From the NCBI GenBank assembly GCA_934702115.1, contig CAKUYF010000031.1, positions 1-8,700 on the forward strand: a DNA stretch of 8,700 nucleotides. The letters run 5' to 3'. The stretch's first letter is position 1. Each line of letters begins with the position of its first letter. The position numbers were made by a program, and so were the translations under genes. Under the pieces are notes generated by a model. It did not search any database. It saw nothing but the letters and a program-made list of their open reading frames with translations, and was not told the DNA's origin. Source of the stretch: an uncultured Eubacteriales bacterium (lineage in GTDB: Bacteria; Bacillota; Clostridia; Oscillospirales; Acutalibacteraceae). This document shows, piece after piece, positions 1-6,545 of the stretch.

Positions 1-483
1 AGGATATTCTTTAGATTTTTCTATCATAAATCTATCCCTTGAAACCTTAGCAAGTATTGACGCACAAGCAATGCTGTGCGAAAGTGCATCCCCTTTTACT
101 ACCGCTTCAGCAGCATATCCCCACTTAGGTAGTATATTACCATCTACTAAAATAAAATCCGGCTTTACAGTAAGAGACTCAACAGCATTAGTCATAGCTA
201 AATGGGTGGCTCTTAAAATATTCATTTCATCAATTTTGTCTGCACTTACCGATGATACTGCGTATGAAATTGCACTTTTACATATTTCATCATAAAGCTT
301 TTCACGTTTACTAGGTGATAATTTCTTAGAATCATTTACTCCTTCTATAACTTTTCCATGAGGTAAAATTACAGCAGCAGCATATACCGGACCGGCTAGT
401 GGCCCTCTTCCTGCTTCGTCTACTCCACATATTAATTCTTTGCCTTCTGCTAAATATTTTTTTTCATATAATAACCAATCCAT
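1..483 (-). CDS. rnhB: Ribonuclease HII, 3' end cut off by the window edge
   Basis: RNase HII cleaves the RNA strand of RNA-DNA hybrids and nicks at single ribonucleotides misincorporated in DNA. The window shows the first 161 residues of a protein usually about 200 long; the C-terminus lies beyond position 1. All four metal-binding acidic residues are visible: D22 and E23 in GVDEAGRGPLAGP (residues 20-32), D114 in LVDGN and D132 in VVKGD. The spacings of 92 and 18 residues equal those of E. coli D16, D108 and D126. The segment SIAxASILAKVSRD (137-150) is also characteristic of the family. The ATG at 481-483 is preceded by AAAGGA (494-499) 10 nt upstream, inside the 26-bp gap after rbgA, so it is probably co-transcribed with rbgA. 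The rbgA-rnhB pairing is common in Firmicutes. Confidence 0.95.
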   Translation of the reverse strand, partial: MDWLLYEKKYLAEGKELICGVDEAGRGPLAGPVYAAAVILPHGKVIEGVNDSKKLSPSKREKLYDEICKSAISYAVSSVSADKIDEMNILRATHLAMTNAVESLTVKPDFILVDGNILPKWGYAAEAVVKGDALSHSIACASILAKVSRDRFMIEKSKEYP

Positions 484-509
484 AAATTTAAAATCCTTTA
501 ATTTTAAGC

Positions 510-1400
510 TTAATTTTCTGTTTGAGGAAACTCCAATATAAGTGAACCAAGTTTCCCGGACCTAAATTCTTCTAATATCATTTCCGAAGTTCTTAGAGTG
601 TTTACTTCTCCACCGGATACTAACATTTTGCGATTTTTGCCAATTAAATTTAATAGTTCATAAGCACTTTGATTTTCAATAGAAGATAACTCTAAATTGT
701 ATCTTTTAATAAGATTTTCCGGATAAATTTTTTTAACCTTTTCTATAAATTCGATAGCTAAATTTTCTAAATCTAATATTGAATCTTTAATTGCACCCGT
801 AAAAGCCAAATTATATCCTATATCATTACTGCTAATTTTAGGAGGTAGTACACCGGGCGTATCCAAAATTTCTATACTTTTTCCTATAGTGACCCATTGA
901 GTTTTTCTTGTAACGCCAGGCCTGTTTTCAACTTTTACTTTTGAATTTCCTGCAAGTTTATTTATAAAAGCGGATTTACCTGTATTAGGAATTCCTGTTA
1001 CCATAATTCTAATTTTTCTGCCTATCATCCCTTTGGATTTCCAAGCTTTTAATTTAGGTTCCATCATATTTGTTATTTTACTAATAAAGTAACTCGCACT
1101 TTTAGAGTTTCTTATACTAAATGAAACACAATCTATGTTATTTTTCTCATAAAAATTTATCCATTGTTTCACATACTTGGCATCCACTAAATCAGTTTTG
1201 TTCAAAACCAAAATTTTAGGTTTATTTTCATATAGAGAAAAAAAGTCAGGATTTCTACTTGAAATTGGTATCCTAGAATCCACAATTTCAGCTACCAAAT
1301 CTACAAGCTTCAAATTTTCTTTAAGTTCTCTTTTAGCCTTCGCCATATGCCCCGGAAACCAGTTGATCGAAGTCTTGGAAAAACCTTTTTCTTCATTCAT
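510..1400 (-). CDS. rbgA: Ribosome biogenesis GTPase RbgA (YlqF)
   Basis: RbgA is a GTPase needed for a late step of 50S subunit assembly; it acts on the immature large subunit in the cytoplasm. The 296-residue protein has the circularly permuted GTPase order typical of the YlqF/YawG group: G4 NKTD at 67-70, then G1 GIPNTGKS at 136-143, G2 around PGVTRKT at 161-167, and G3 DTPG at 180-183. The N-terminal WFPGHMAKA (14-22) contains the conserved histidine (H18 here) equivalent to the catalytic His of B. subtilis RbgA. The C-terminus ends in FRSGKLGSLILE (279-290), a family signature. Length is normal. The ATG is supported by GGAAGTG (1407-1413) 6 nt upstream. It lies 23 bp after the acetyltransferase gene and 26 bp before rnhB, so the three are likely one transcript. 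Confidence 0.97.
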   Translation of the reverse strand: MNEEKGFSKTSINWFPGHMAKAKRELKENLKLVDLVAEIVDSRIPISSRNPDFFSLYENKPKILVLNKTDLVDAKYVKQWINFYEKNNIDCVSFSIRNSKSASYFISKITNMMEPKLKAWKSKGMIGRKIRIMVTGIPNTGKSAFINKLAGNSKVKVENRPGVTRKTQWVTIGKSIEILDTPGVLPPKISSNDIGYNLAFTGAIKDSILDLENLAIEFIEKVKKIYPENLIKRYNLELSSIENQSAYELLNLIGKNRKMLVSGGEVNTLRTSEMILEEFRSGKLGSLILEFPQTEN

Positions 1401-1423
1401 TTAAATCACTTCCTTTTTTACCT

Positions 1424-1945
1424 CTATCTTATTACTAATCGTTTATTATTGAATAAAAATATTCCATCAATAAATTCACAATTACTATTTGTATAATCTT
1501 CTATTGTATTTTTCCAAAAGGTATATGCTTTTTTATTATTATAAGAAGGTTTAATCTCCCAGTTACCTGGAAACTTATCAAAAATTTGAAAAGCTGCTTT
1601 CTTTCCAATTTTATTACGCCTATATTTGGGGATAACTAAATACTCAGCTATACTATGTCCATTTTCAAATTTTTGCATGTAGTTATTAATCATCGCAAAT
1701 CCTAATAGTTTATTAGTTTCTTTTTCTCTAATAAAATAAGCATAACGATTATTATCAATAAAATACAAATCAAAATACTGATATTCAAAAATTGCTTCTT
1801 CATTCATTTCATTTAAGTCATTTTCACTTTCCTCAAATAGTGAATATTGCAATAATCTATATAAAATCTCTTTTTCTTCCTTTTTCACTTCACTTAAATA
1901 GAATTCCATTTTTTCATCTCTTGGCTTGATAATAATACTTTTCAT
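1424..1945 (-). CDS. GNAT-family N-acetyltransferase, substrate unknown
   Basis: This is a predicted cytoplasmic acetyl-CoA-dependent transferase of the GCN5-related (GNAT) fold, up to 173 residues. Motif A is visible at about 99-121: a strand IAEYLVIP, then YRRNKIGKKAAFQ. The last Gly of the R-x-x-G-x-G/A acetyl-CoA loop is present (G114), but Lys (K112) stands where the first Gly is usual. The following FDKFPGNWEI (122-131) and AYTFWKNTI (140-148) match motif B of GNAT proteins whose partner is unknown. Two starts are possible: ATG at 1943-1945, or Met13 at 1907-1909. The second would begin directly with the family's usual first strand (MEFYLSEV) and give 161 residues. Both have only a weak GAG as ribosome site. 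The substrate cannot be deduced. The gene sits between lepB and rbgA, where the conserved cluster normally has nothing, so it looks like a lineage-specific insertion. Confidence 0.85.
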   Translation of the reverse strand: MKSIIIKPRDEKMEFYLSEVKKEEKEILYRLLQYSLFEESENDLNEMNEEAIFEYQYFDLYFIDNNRYAYFIREKETNKLLGFAMINNYMQKFENGHSIAEYLVIPKYRRNKIGKKAAFQIFDKFPGNWEIKPSYNNKKAYTFWKNTIEDYTNSNCEFIDGIFLFNNKRLVIR

Positions 1946-2041
1946 AATTATACTCTAAAACTATCCTTTAATTTTTATGTTTAACTATTAACATGTTTTA
2001 ATTATTTCAATATTTATTTTAAATCATCATATGTGATATTC

Positions 2042-2620
2042 CTACTTAATTACTCCTACTCGACTAAATGGGAACATTCTGAACACAGCTTTACCTACAA
2101 CATCTTTATATGGTATTACCCCTACTTCACTGAATCTACTATCCGTAGAATTATTTCGATTATCTCCCATAACCCAAACATAGCCTTCCGCAACTACGAA
2201 AGGCAACTCTACATCTCCTTTTAACCATAAAGCTCGTTCTTTTGTATATCCTTCTTTAATCTTTTTACCGTCTACTATTATACTTCCGGTAGTGTAGTCA
2301 ATATCTATAGTTTGACCTCCAACTGCTATTACTCTCTTTATCATGGGAACATCCAGCTTATTACCTCGTCTTATAACCACTACGTCTCCATTTTTAGGAG
2401 AATAACCACATTGCCATATTAAAACTTTATCACTATTTTTTAACGTCGGTAGCATTGATTCTCCGCTGATGTTTACAGTTCTTAACAAAAAACACATGAG
2501 AAAAACTACTATTATTATCGCTTGAACTGTAGATTCAAATAGTTCAAAACAAAAATCTAAAGCCTTCGACTTCCCATTTAAATCAGAATTAAAATTTTGC
2601 TCTTCATCGCAGTTGGGCAT
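2042..2620 (-). CDS. lepB: Type I signal peptidase, second copy
   Basis: This is a membrane-anchored Ser/Lys protease that removes signal peptides from exported proteins on the outer face of the membrane. It has 192 residues: a polar N-terminus (1-30), one membrane segment (about 31-47), then the catalytic domain. Box B is SGESMLPTL with nucleophile S55. Box D is MIKRVIAVGG with general base K95. Box E is MGDNRNNSTDSR (151-162). The conserved Pro after the Ser-Met pair is kept in this copy. It follows the first lepB copy by 24 bp with AAGAGGA (2631-2637) as ribosome site, so the two are almost certainly co-transcribed. The two proteins are clearly paralogous over their whole length but diverged in the N-terminus and in the lid region (about 108-145), which fits an old tandem duplication and possibly different substrate preference (inference). 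Confidence 0.95.
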   Translation of the reverse strand: MPNCDEEQNFNSDLNGKSKALDFCFELFESTVQAIIIVVFLMCFLLRTVNISGESMLPTLKNSDKVLIWQCGYSPKNGDVVVIRRGNKLDVPMIKRVIAVGGQTIDIDYTTGSIIVDGKKIKEGYTKERALWLKGDVELPFVVAEGYVWVMGDNRNNSTDSRFSEVGVIPYKDVVGKAVFRMFPFSRVGVIK

Positions 2621-2644
2621 AAATGTTCAGTCCTCTTGTAATAA

Positions 2645-3238
2645 TTATTCAATAACTTTTATTCTGCTGGGAGGGTATACAACAAATTTTGCTTTTCCTA
2701 TGATATCCCCATTAGGGATCAACCCTATTGCCTTAAAACGACTATCCCCTGAATGATTTCTGTTATCACCCATTACAAAGCAATACCCTTGAGGTATTAC
2801 CGCTGGAATCTCCGCATCTCCACGAAGCCACATGGGCTCTTTAATATAAGTTTCATTGAGCTTTACCCCGTCTACAGTTACGCTTCCATCTTCAAAATTT
2901 ATCTTGAGTGTCTGACCTTCCGTAGCAATTACACGTTTTATCAGTGGTTTATCAAATTCTTGACCATGTTTAATTACCACAACATCGCCATCTTTAGGAA
3001 CGTATTTCCATCTCATCACAGCTACTCTGTCTCCATTATGCAAAGTATCCATCATAGATTGACCATCTACCATAAAAAAACGAAACAAAAAGGTCATAAG
3101 CACTACTACAACTATAAATGCTTGAACAACTGATTCAGTCCACTCAAAACAAAATGTAGAAAATTTACTTGCTGGGTTTTTTATTTCACATACTTGATTT
3201 TCTGAATTGATTTTATAGTTCATTTTCTTTTCGTACAT
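2645..3238 (-). CDS. lepB: Type I signal peptidase, first copy
   Basis: Signal peptidase I of 197 residues with a single N-terminal membrane anchor (about 36-54) and an extracytoplasmic catalytic domain. Nucleophile S61 lies in VDGQSMMDTL, general base K101 in LIKRVIATEG, and box E MGDNRNHSGDSR spans 156-167. One oddity is that box B normally reads S-M-x-P; here Asp64 occupies the Pro position, while the downstream paralogue has Pro. The ATG at 3236-3238 is preceded by a strong AAAGGAG (3247-3253) 8 nt upstream; Met6 is a less likely alternative. The upstream rplS gene ends in a terminator, so this gene probably has its own promoter. A TATACT (3271-3276, minus strand) is a possible -10 box, but no good -35 box lies at the right distance. 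It is followed after 24 bp by the second lepB. Confidence 0.95.
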   Translation of the reverse strand: MYEKKMNYKINSENQVCEIKNPASKFSTFCFEWTESVVQAFIVVVVLMTFLFRFFMVDGQSMMDTLHNGDRVAVMRWKYVPKDGDVVVIKHGQEFDKPLIKRVIATEGQTLKINFEDGSVTVDGVKLNETYIKEPMWLRGDAEIPAVIPQGYCFVMGDNRNHSGDSRFKAIGLIPNGDIIGKAKFVVYPPSRIKVIE

Positions 3239-3339
3239 CCTTTATACTCCTTTCTTATAAAAGTGGAAATAGTATAAATGTTTCAAAAATACTCTTTATA
3301 TCCTATTCATAAACTATTAAAAATGACTTATTAAACTAG

Positions 3340-3364
3340 AAAAAAACAGGGGAATAAATTCCCC
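3340..3364 (-). terminator. Intrinsic terminator of rplS
   Basis: On the minus strand GGGGAA-TTTA-TTCCCC forms a perfect 6-bp G+C-rich stem with a 4-nt loop (3349-3364), followed by TGTTTTTTT (3340-3348). It begins 8 nt after the rplS stop codon. It marks rplS as a separate, largely monocistronic unit and separates it from the lepB genes downstream, although partial read-through is possible. Confidence 0.93.
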
Positions 3365-3372
3365 AAGCATAA

Positions 3373-3717
3373 TTAGTTTATTTTCTCTTTGACTTTTGCA
3401 GCCTTTCCTACGCGATCTCTGAGATAGTAAAGCTTAGAACGACGTACCTTACCTTTTCTTACTACTTTGACGTCTTTAACATTAGGAGAATGTACTGGGA
3501 ATATTCTCTCTACACCACAGCCATATGAAACCTTCCTTACTGTGAAAGTTTCAGCTACTCCGCTTCCTTTTCTTGCAATTACTGTTCCTTCAAAAACTTG
3601 AATTCTCTCTCTGTCACCTTCTTTAATCTGCACATCTACCTTTACAGTATCTCCTACGCTGAAAACAGGTAAATTGCTTTTTAAAGAAGACTCTGATACT
3701 TTAGATAAAATATCCAT
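3373..3717 (-). CDS. rplS: 50S ribosomal protein L19
   Basis: L19 is a large-subunit protein located at the interface with the 30S subunit. The product is 114 residues, the usual length. Recognisable segments include PVFSVGDTVKVDVQIKEGDR near residues 17-36, QVFEGTVIARKGSG at about 40-53, the FTVRK(V/I)S strand, GVERIFPVHSP around 68-78, and the basic end GKVRRSKLYYLRDRVGKAAKVKE. I place the start at the ATG 3715-3717, because GGAGG (3722-3726) lies 5 nt upstream of it. An in-frame TTG at 3727-3729 would lengthen the protein by four residues, but that codon overlaps the ribosome site itself and is not credible. The gene has its own promoter, a hairpin leader and a terminator, and is the first gene of the conserved rplS-lepB-rbgA-rnhB neighbourhood. 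Confidence 0.98.
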   Translation of the reverse strand: MDILSKVSESSLKSNLPVFSVGDTVKVDVQIKEGDRERIQVFEGTVIARKGSGVAETFTVRKVSYGCGVERIFPVHSPNVKDVKVVRKGKVRRSKLYYLRDRVGKAAKVKEKIN

Positions 3718-3721
3718 ATTT

Positions 3722-3726
3722 TCCTC
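3722..3726 (-). promoter_or_regulatory. rplS: rplS ribosome binding site (decides the start)
   Basis: GGAGG on the minus strand, 5 nt before the ATG at 3715-3717. It overlaps the upstream in-frame TTG region and therefore rules out the longer TTG-initiated reading. Confidence 0.9.
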
Positions 3727-3738
3727 CAATTATTCTAC

Positions 3739-3776
3739 ACATTCATGCCTGTTATAATTTAAAGGCAGAGGAATGC
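3739..3776 (-). ncRNA. rplS leader hairpin (L19 leader-like)
   Basis: In the rplS 5' untranslated region the minus strand folds as GCATTC (3771-3776) with GAATGT (3739-3744; one G-U pair) and TGCC (3764-3767) with GGCA (3746-3749). These helices are separated by an asymmetric internal loop (CTC opposite one T) and capped by a 14-nt A+T-rich loop. It ends 12 nt before the GGAGG site. A small leader element preceding rplS is catalogued in low-GC Gram-positive bacteria as the L19 leader, thought to mediate feedback by the ribosomal protein. Position, size and shape fit, but I could not compare with the covariance model. The control mechanism is inference. Confidence 0.65.
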
Positions 3777-3829
3777 TGATATTTACGTATCATAAAATCA
3801 CTAATTATTTGATTTTAATGAACACATTG

Positions 3830-3858
3830 AGTTTACCATAATTTTTAATCATTTGCAA
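3830..3858 (-). promoter_or_regulatory. rplS promoter (sigma-A type, extended -10)
   Basis: On the minus strand TTGCAA (3853-3858) is the -35 box and TAAACT (3830-3835) the -10 box, with exactly 17 bp between them. A TG dinucleotide one base before the -10 box gives an extended -10. Directly upstream of the -35 box, A and T tracts (3859-3880) resemble an UP element and include a perfect 14-nt palindrome (3864-3877), as expected for a strong ribosomal-protein promoter. Transcription would start near 3823, leaving a leader of about 105 nt that contains the hairpin. Confidence 0.7.
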
Positions 3859-4167
3859 TAATATTTTTTATAAAAAAGCTATACTAAAATGGATAAACAT
3901 TCATAACTAGATTTTTTGCTTTAGAGCATAGGATTATTTGGTATAATCTTTTTTTATAAATTCAAAATCAAACTCATTTTTATTAGTTAAATAATTTTTT
4001 AATCTCTTTCAGAGTACGAAATAATAAAATAATAAGTAATATATTCGTGATCTAAACTTTTGGTTTTTTCTAGTACTGCTAAATTATGCACTCAAACAAA
4101 TATGTAAAATCTAAAATTAAAAATGAAGAAATCGCAAAAATACATATTGAGTTTTTTATTATAAGTT
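3859..4167. other. Non-coding A+T-rich spacer between galU and the rplS promoter
   Basis: About 309 bp without a credible gene. It contains the A/T tracts upstream of the rplS promoter, a 6-bp dyad followed by seven T on the plus strand (3932-3955), and a short CTCT/AGAG hairpin near 4003-4014. I see no G+C-rich terminator behind galU. A possible second, weak minus-strand promoter for rplS (TTGATT, 17 bp, GATTAT) ends near 3943. A plus-strand open frame begins at 4086 but runs antisense into galU and has no ribosome site. Confidence 0.6.
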
Positions 4168-5043
4168 TTATTTTGAACTTCCTAATATTTTTCTTAAAGC
4201 CTTCTTTAGTTCTTCAGACACTTCTGCATGGCGAAGCCCCGCTTCAATTGACGCAACCAGTGCACCAAGCTTACTCCCTATATCGTATCTTTGACCTATA
4301 AAGTCTACAGCTATCATTCCTTGCTTCCTTGCAATTATTTTCATAGCATCAGTAAGCTGAATTTCTCCTCCAACACCGGGAGACGTATTTTCCAGTACCT
4401 CAAAAATTTCCGGAGTAAGTATGCATCTTCCCAAAATAGAGTAAAGCGACATAACTTGCTCAGGACTGGGTTTTTCTATCATATCAGTACACATAAAGAG
4501 ATTATCCCTTATATTCTTGACCTTTAGGGAACCATATTTTCCGATTTCATTCTCCGGCATTTCTTTAGCGCCAACAGTGCAAAGACCAAATTCATTATAA
4601 ACTTCAATAAGCTGTTTACATACCGGAATATTTTCACTATAAATTACGTCATCAGGATACATAACGGCAAAAGGCTCATTCCCTACAAAGCTTTTCGCAC
4701 ATAATACAGCATGGCCAAGTCCTTTAGCTTCCTTTTGACGTATAAAATATATGTTTGCTAAATTTGAAATTTTTCTTACGGTTTCAAACATTTGTTCTTT
4801 ATTATTTTTCTTTAAAAGACTTTCAAGTTCAGGATTTTCATCAAAATGGTTTTCAAGAATTTCCTTACCTCTATTACTTATTATCAAAATGTCCGTTATA
4901 CCGGAATTTACCGCTTCTTCTACAATATACTGAATAGCCGGTTTATCTACTATAGGATACATTTCTTTTGGCAGCGCTTTAGTCGCAGGAAGAAGTCGTG
5001 TCCCAAATCCTCCCGCCGGTATAACTGCTTTTTTAATTTTCAC
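4168..5043 (-). CDS. galU: UTP-glucose-1-phosphate uridylyltransferase
   Basis: GalU makes UDP-glucose from UTP and glucose 1-phosphate, feeding glycolipid, polysaccharide and teichoic-acid glycosylation in the cytoplasm. The 291-residue protein shows the nucleotidyltransferase signature GGFGTRLLPATKALPKEM (11-28), KGLGHAV (107-113), the metal-binding YPDDV (129-133), EKP (190-192), GRCILTPEIF (205-214; Tyr is more usual than Cys207), GEIQLTDA (226-233) and FIGQRYDIGSKLG (248-260). Length is normal. The start is GTG at 5041-5043. No in-frame ATG lies close upstream, and the ribosome site is weak (GTGAGAG, about 7 nt upstream), so expression may be modest. It is divergent from folD across an 87-bp spacer and has no obvious operon partner. 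No intrinsic terminator is evident after its stop. Confidence 0.96.
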   Translation of the reverse strand: MKIKKAVIPAGGFGTRLLPATKALPKEMYPIVDKPAIQYIVEEAVNSGITDILIISNRGKEILENHFDENPELESLLKKNNKEQMFETVRKISNLANIYFIRQKEAKGLGHAVLCAKSFVGNEPFAVMYPDDVIYSENIPVCKQLIEVYNEFGLCTVGAKEMPENEIGKYGSLKVKNIRDNLFMCTDMIEKPSPEQVMSLYSILGRCILTPEIFEVLENTSPGVGGEIQLTDAMKIIARKQGMIAVDFIGQRYDIGSKLGALVASIEAGLRHAEVSEELKKALRKILGSSK

Positions 5044-5130
5044 TTCAAAACTCTCACTTTCTATGATATATTTAATATACAGTATTATTTTACTTAATAT
5101 AAAGCTTTAAATCAAGGGAAGTGAGATGAA
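5044..5130. promoter_or_regulatory. Divergent galU / folD promoter spacer
   Basis: This 87-bp A+T-rich spacer must hold start signals for both galU (leftward) and the folD-ppa-prfB unit (rightward). Candidate -10 boxes are TATTAT (5083-5088, plus strand) and TATCAT (5063-5068, minus strand). Neither has a convincing -35 box at 16-18 bp, so I do not assign exact promoters. The folD ribosome site (5115-5125) is at its right end. Confidence 0.4.
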
Positions 5131-5976
5131 ATGATAATTAACGGAAAGGAAATAGCTGAAAAAATCATTATTCAGTCAAAAGCAGAAGCTACAAAAATAA
5201 AAAAACTCGGAATTTTTCCTAAGCTCGCCGTAATACTGGTTGGTGAGGATCCTGCTTCTAAAACATATGTAAATAACAAAAGAAAAGCATGCGAAAAAGC
5301 CGAAATAATCTCTGAGGAATATTCATTACCTGCCACTACTTCTCAAGAAGAAATAATTGAACTTATTGAAAAGCTTAATGCAGATAAAACTGTTTCAGGA
5401 ATTTTGGTTCAGCTTCCCCTTCCTCTCCATTTAAACTCTAAAGTTATATGCGAAAAAATAAGCCCTTTTAAAGATGTGGATGCATTTACATCAGTTAATG
5501 TGGGAAAACTTGTTCAAGGAACTGCCACTCTACTGCCTTGTACTCCGTCAGGTATAATAGAAATTTTCAAAAATGAAAAAATAAATCTTGAAGGTAAGAA
5601 CTGCGTAGTACTTGGAAGAAGTGATATAGTAGGTAAGCCTATTGCAACATTACTGCTTCATCAAAACGCAACAGTAACCATTTGTCATAGTAAGACTAAA
5701 AATCTAACTGAGCATTGCAAACAAGCCGATATAATCATTTCTGCAGTCGGAAAAAGGAATTTTGTAAAATCAGAAATGGTAAAAAAGGATGCAATAGTTA
5801 TAGATGTAGGAATAAACAGAGACGAAAATGGAAAACTTTGTGGAGATGTAGATTTTAAAAATGTTGAGCCAATATGCTCATATATTACACCCGTTCCAGG
5901 AGGAGTAGGACCATTAACAGTAGCAATGTTAGTTAAAAATACTGTAACAGCAGCAAAAATTCAAAATGAAAAATAA
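5131..5976 (+). CDS. folD: Bifunctional methylenetetrahydrofolate dehydrogenase / cyclohydrolase
   Basis: FolD interconverts 5,10-methylene-, 5,10-methenyl- and 10-formyl-tetrahydrofolate, supplying one-carbon units for purines and formyl-Met-tRNA. The 281-residue protein carries the catalytic Y46-x-x-x-K50 pair in SKTYVNNK, VQLPLP (93-98) with Q94, and the active-site Asp in KDVDAF (114-119). Most homologues have Gly where Ala118 stands. The NAD(P)-binding loop GRSDIVGKP spans 162-170, and the C-terminal PVPGGVGPLT spans 254-263. Length is typical. ATG 5131 has GGGAAGTGAG 5 nt upstream. An overlapping out-of-frame ATG at 5126 encodes only two codons and is ignored. It is the first gene of a three-gene plus-strand unit; ppa follows after 20 bp. 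Confidence 0.97.
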   Translation: MIINGKEIAEKIIIQSKAEATKIKKLGIFPKLAVILVGEDPASKTYVNNKRKACEKAEIISEEYSLPATTSQEEIIELIEKLNADKTVSGILVQLPLPLHLNSKVICEKISPFKDVDAFTSVNVGKLVQGTATLLPCTPSGIIEIFKNEKINLEGKNCVVLGRSDIVGKPIATLLLHQNATVTICHSKTKNLTEHCKQADIIISAVGKRNFVKSEMVKKDAIVIDVGINRDENGKLCGDVDFKNVEPICSYITPVPGGVGPLTVAMLVKNTVTAAKIQNEK

Positions 5977-5996
5977 TAAAGGAGTAATTAAAATTT

Positions 5997-6533
5997 ATGA
6001 ATATTTGGCATGATATTGATCCTTCAAGAATTACAGCAGAAGAATTCGTAGCAGTAATAGAAATTTCAAAAGGAAGTAAACTTAAATATGAGCTTGACAA
6101 AGAAACCGGTATGCTTCAATTAGACAGGATTCTCTATACCTCAACCCATTACCCCGCAAACTATGGATTCATCCCCAGAACTTACGCTGATGATAACGAT
6201 CCCTTAGACGTATTAGTGTTATGCTCAGAACATATTTACCCAATGACAATAGTAAAATGTTATCCTATTGGAATGATTACTATGATTGATTCAGGAAGTA
6301 GAGACGAAAAAATTATAGCTATCCCTAAAAATGATCCTATATATAATAGATATACGGATATTTCCGAACTGCCTTCTCATATGTTTGAAGAAATGAAACA
6401 CTTTTTCAGCGTATATAAAATGCTGGAAAATAAATCTACAATCGTAGATGATATAAAGGGCAGAAGTATAGCTATAGAAACAATATCCGCTGCTATTAGT
6501 TCATATAATAAAAAGTATATGGTTAAAAATTGA
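5997..6533 (+). CDS. ppa: Soluble inorganic pyrophosphatase, family I
   Basis: The enzyme hydrolyses pyrophosphate to two phosphates in the cytoplasm, pulling biosynthetic reactions such as UDP-glucose formation and aminoacylation. The 178-residue protein matches family I. The signature DDNDPLDVLV (65-74) has metal ligands D66, D68 and D71, equivalent to E. coli D65, D67 and D70. Also present are E22, K30 and R44, D98 and D103 in IDSGSRDEK, and Y140-K141. Every catalytic position I can align is kept. The ribosome site AAAGGAG (5979-5985) is strong, but its spacing of about 11 nt is slightly long. It lies 20 bp after folD and 12 bp before prfB, so it is probably co-transcribed with both. Confidence 0.97.
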   Translation: MNIWHDIDPSRITAEEFVAVIEISKGSKLKYELDKETGMLQLDRILYTSTHYPANYGFIPRTYADDNDPLDVLVLCSEHIYPMTIVKCYPIGMITMIDSGSRDEKIIAIPKNDPIYNRYTDISELPSHMFEEMKHFFSVYKMLENKSTIVDDIKGRSIAIETISAAISSYNKKYMVKN

Positions 6534-6537
6534 TTCT

Positions 6538-6543
6538 AGGGAG
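6538..6543 (+). promoter_or_regulatory. prfB: prfB ribosome binding site with unusually short spacing
   Basis: AGGGAG lies only 2 nt before the ATG at 6546 and overlaps the alternative GTG at 6543. The same motif is 8 nt before an in-frame ATT at 6552-6554. The geometry leaves the start of prfB uncertain. Confidence 0.6.
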
Positions 6544-6545
6544 TG

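Noticed and set aside
1977..1994. Imperfect dyad ATGTT...AACAT between lepB and the acetyltransferase gene.
   Set aside because: Only five A+T-rich pairs with mismatches and no U tract; not enough for a terminator or operator. A nearby TTGAAA (2005-2010, minus strand) lacks a good -10 box at 17 bp.
3718..3729. Upstream TTG start giving a 118-residue L19.
   Set aside because: The TTG overlaps the ribosome binding region (GGAGG) that is perfectly placed for the ATG at 3715-3717, and 114 residues fits the family.
3864..3877. Perfect 14-nt palindrome of A and T as a regulator site.
   Set aside because: It is a simple T6-AT-A6 tract directly upstream of the rplS -35 box and is better read as an UP element-like tract.
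4086..4301. Plus-strand open frame of 71 codons starting in the spacer behind galU.
   Set aside because: It runs antisense through galU, has no ribosome site, and its content looks like an A+T-rich shadow frame.
5126..5134. Two-codon ORF (ATG AAA TGA) overlapping the folD start.
   Set aside because: It arises from the SD-to-start sequence; there is no sign that it is used.
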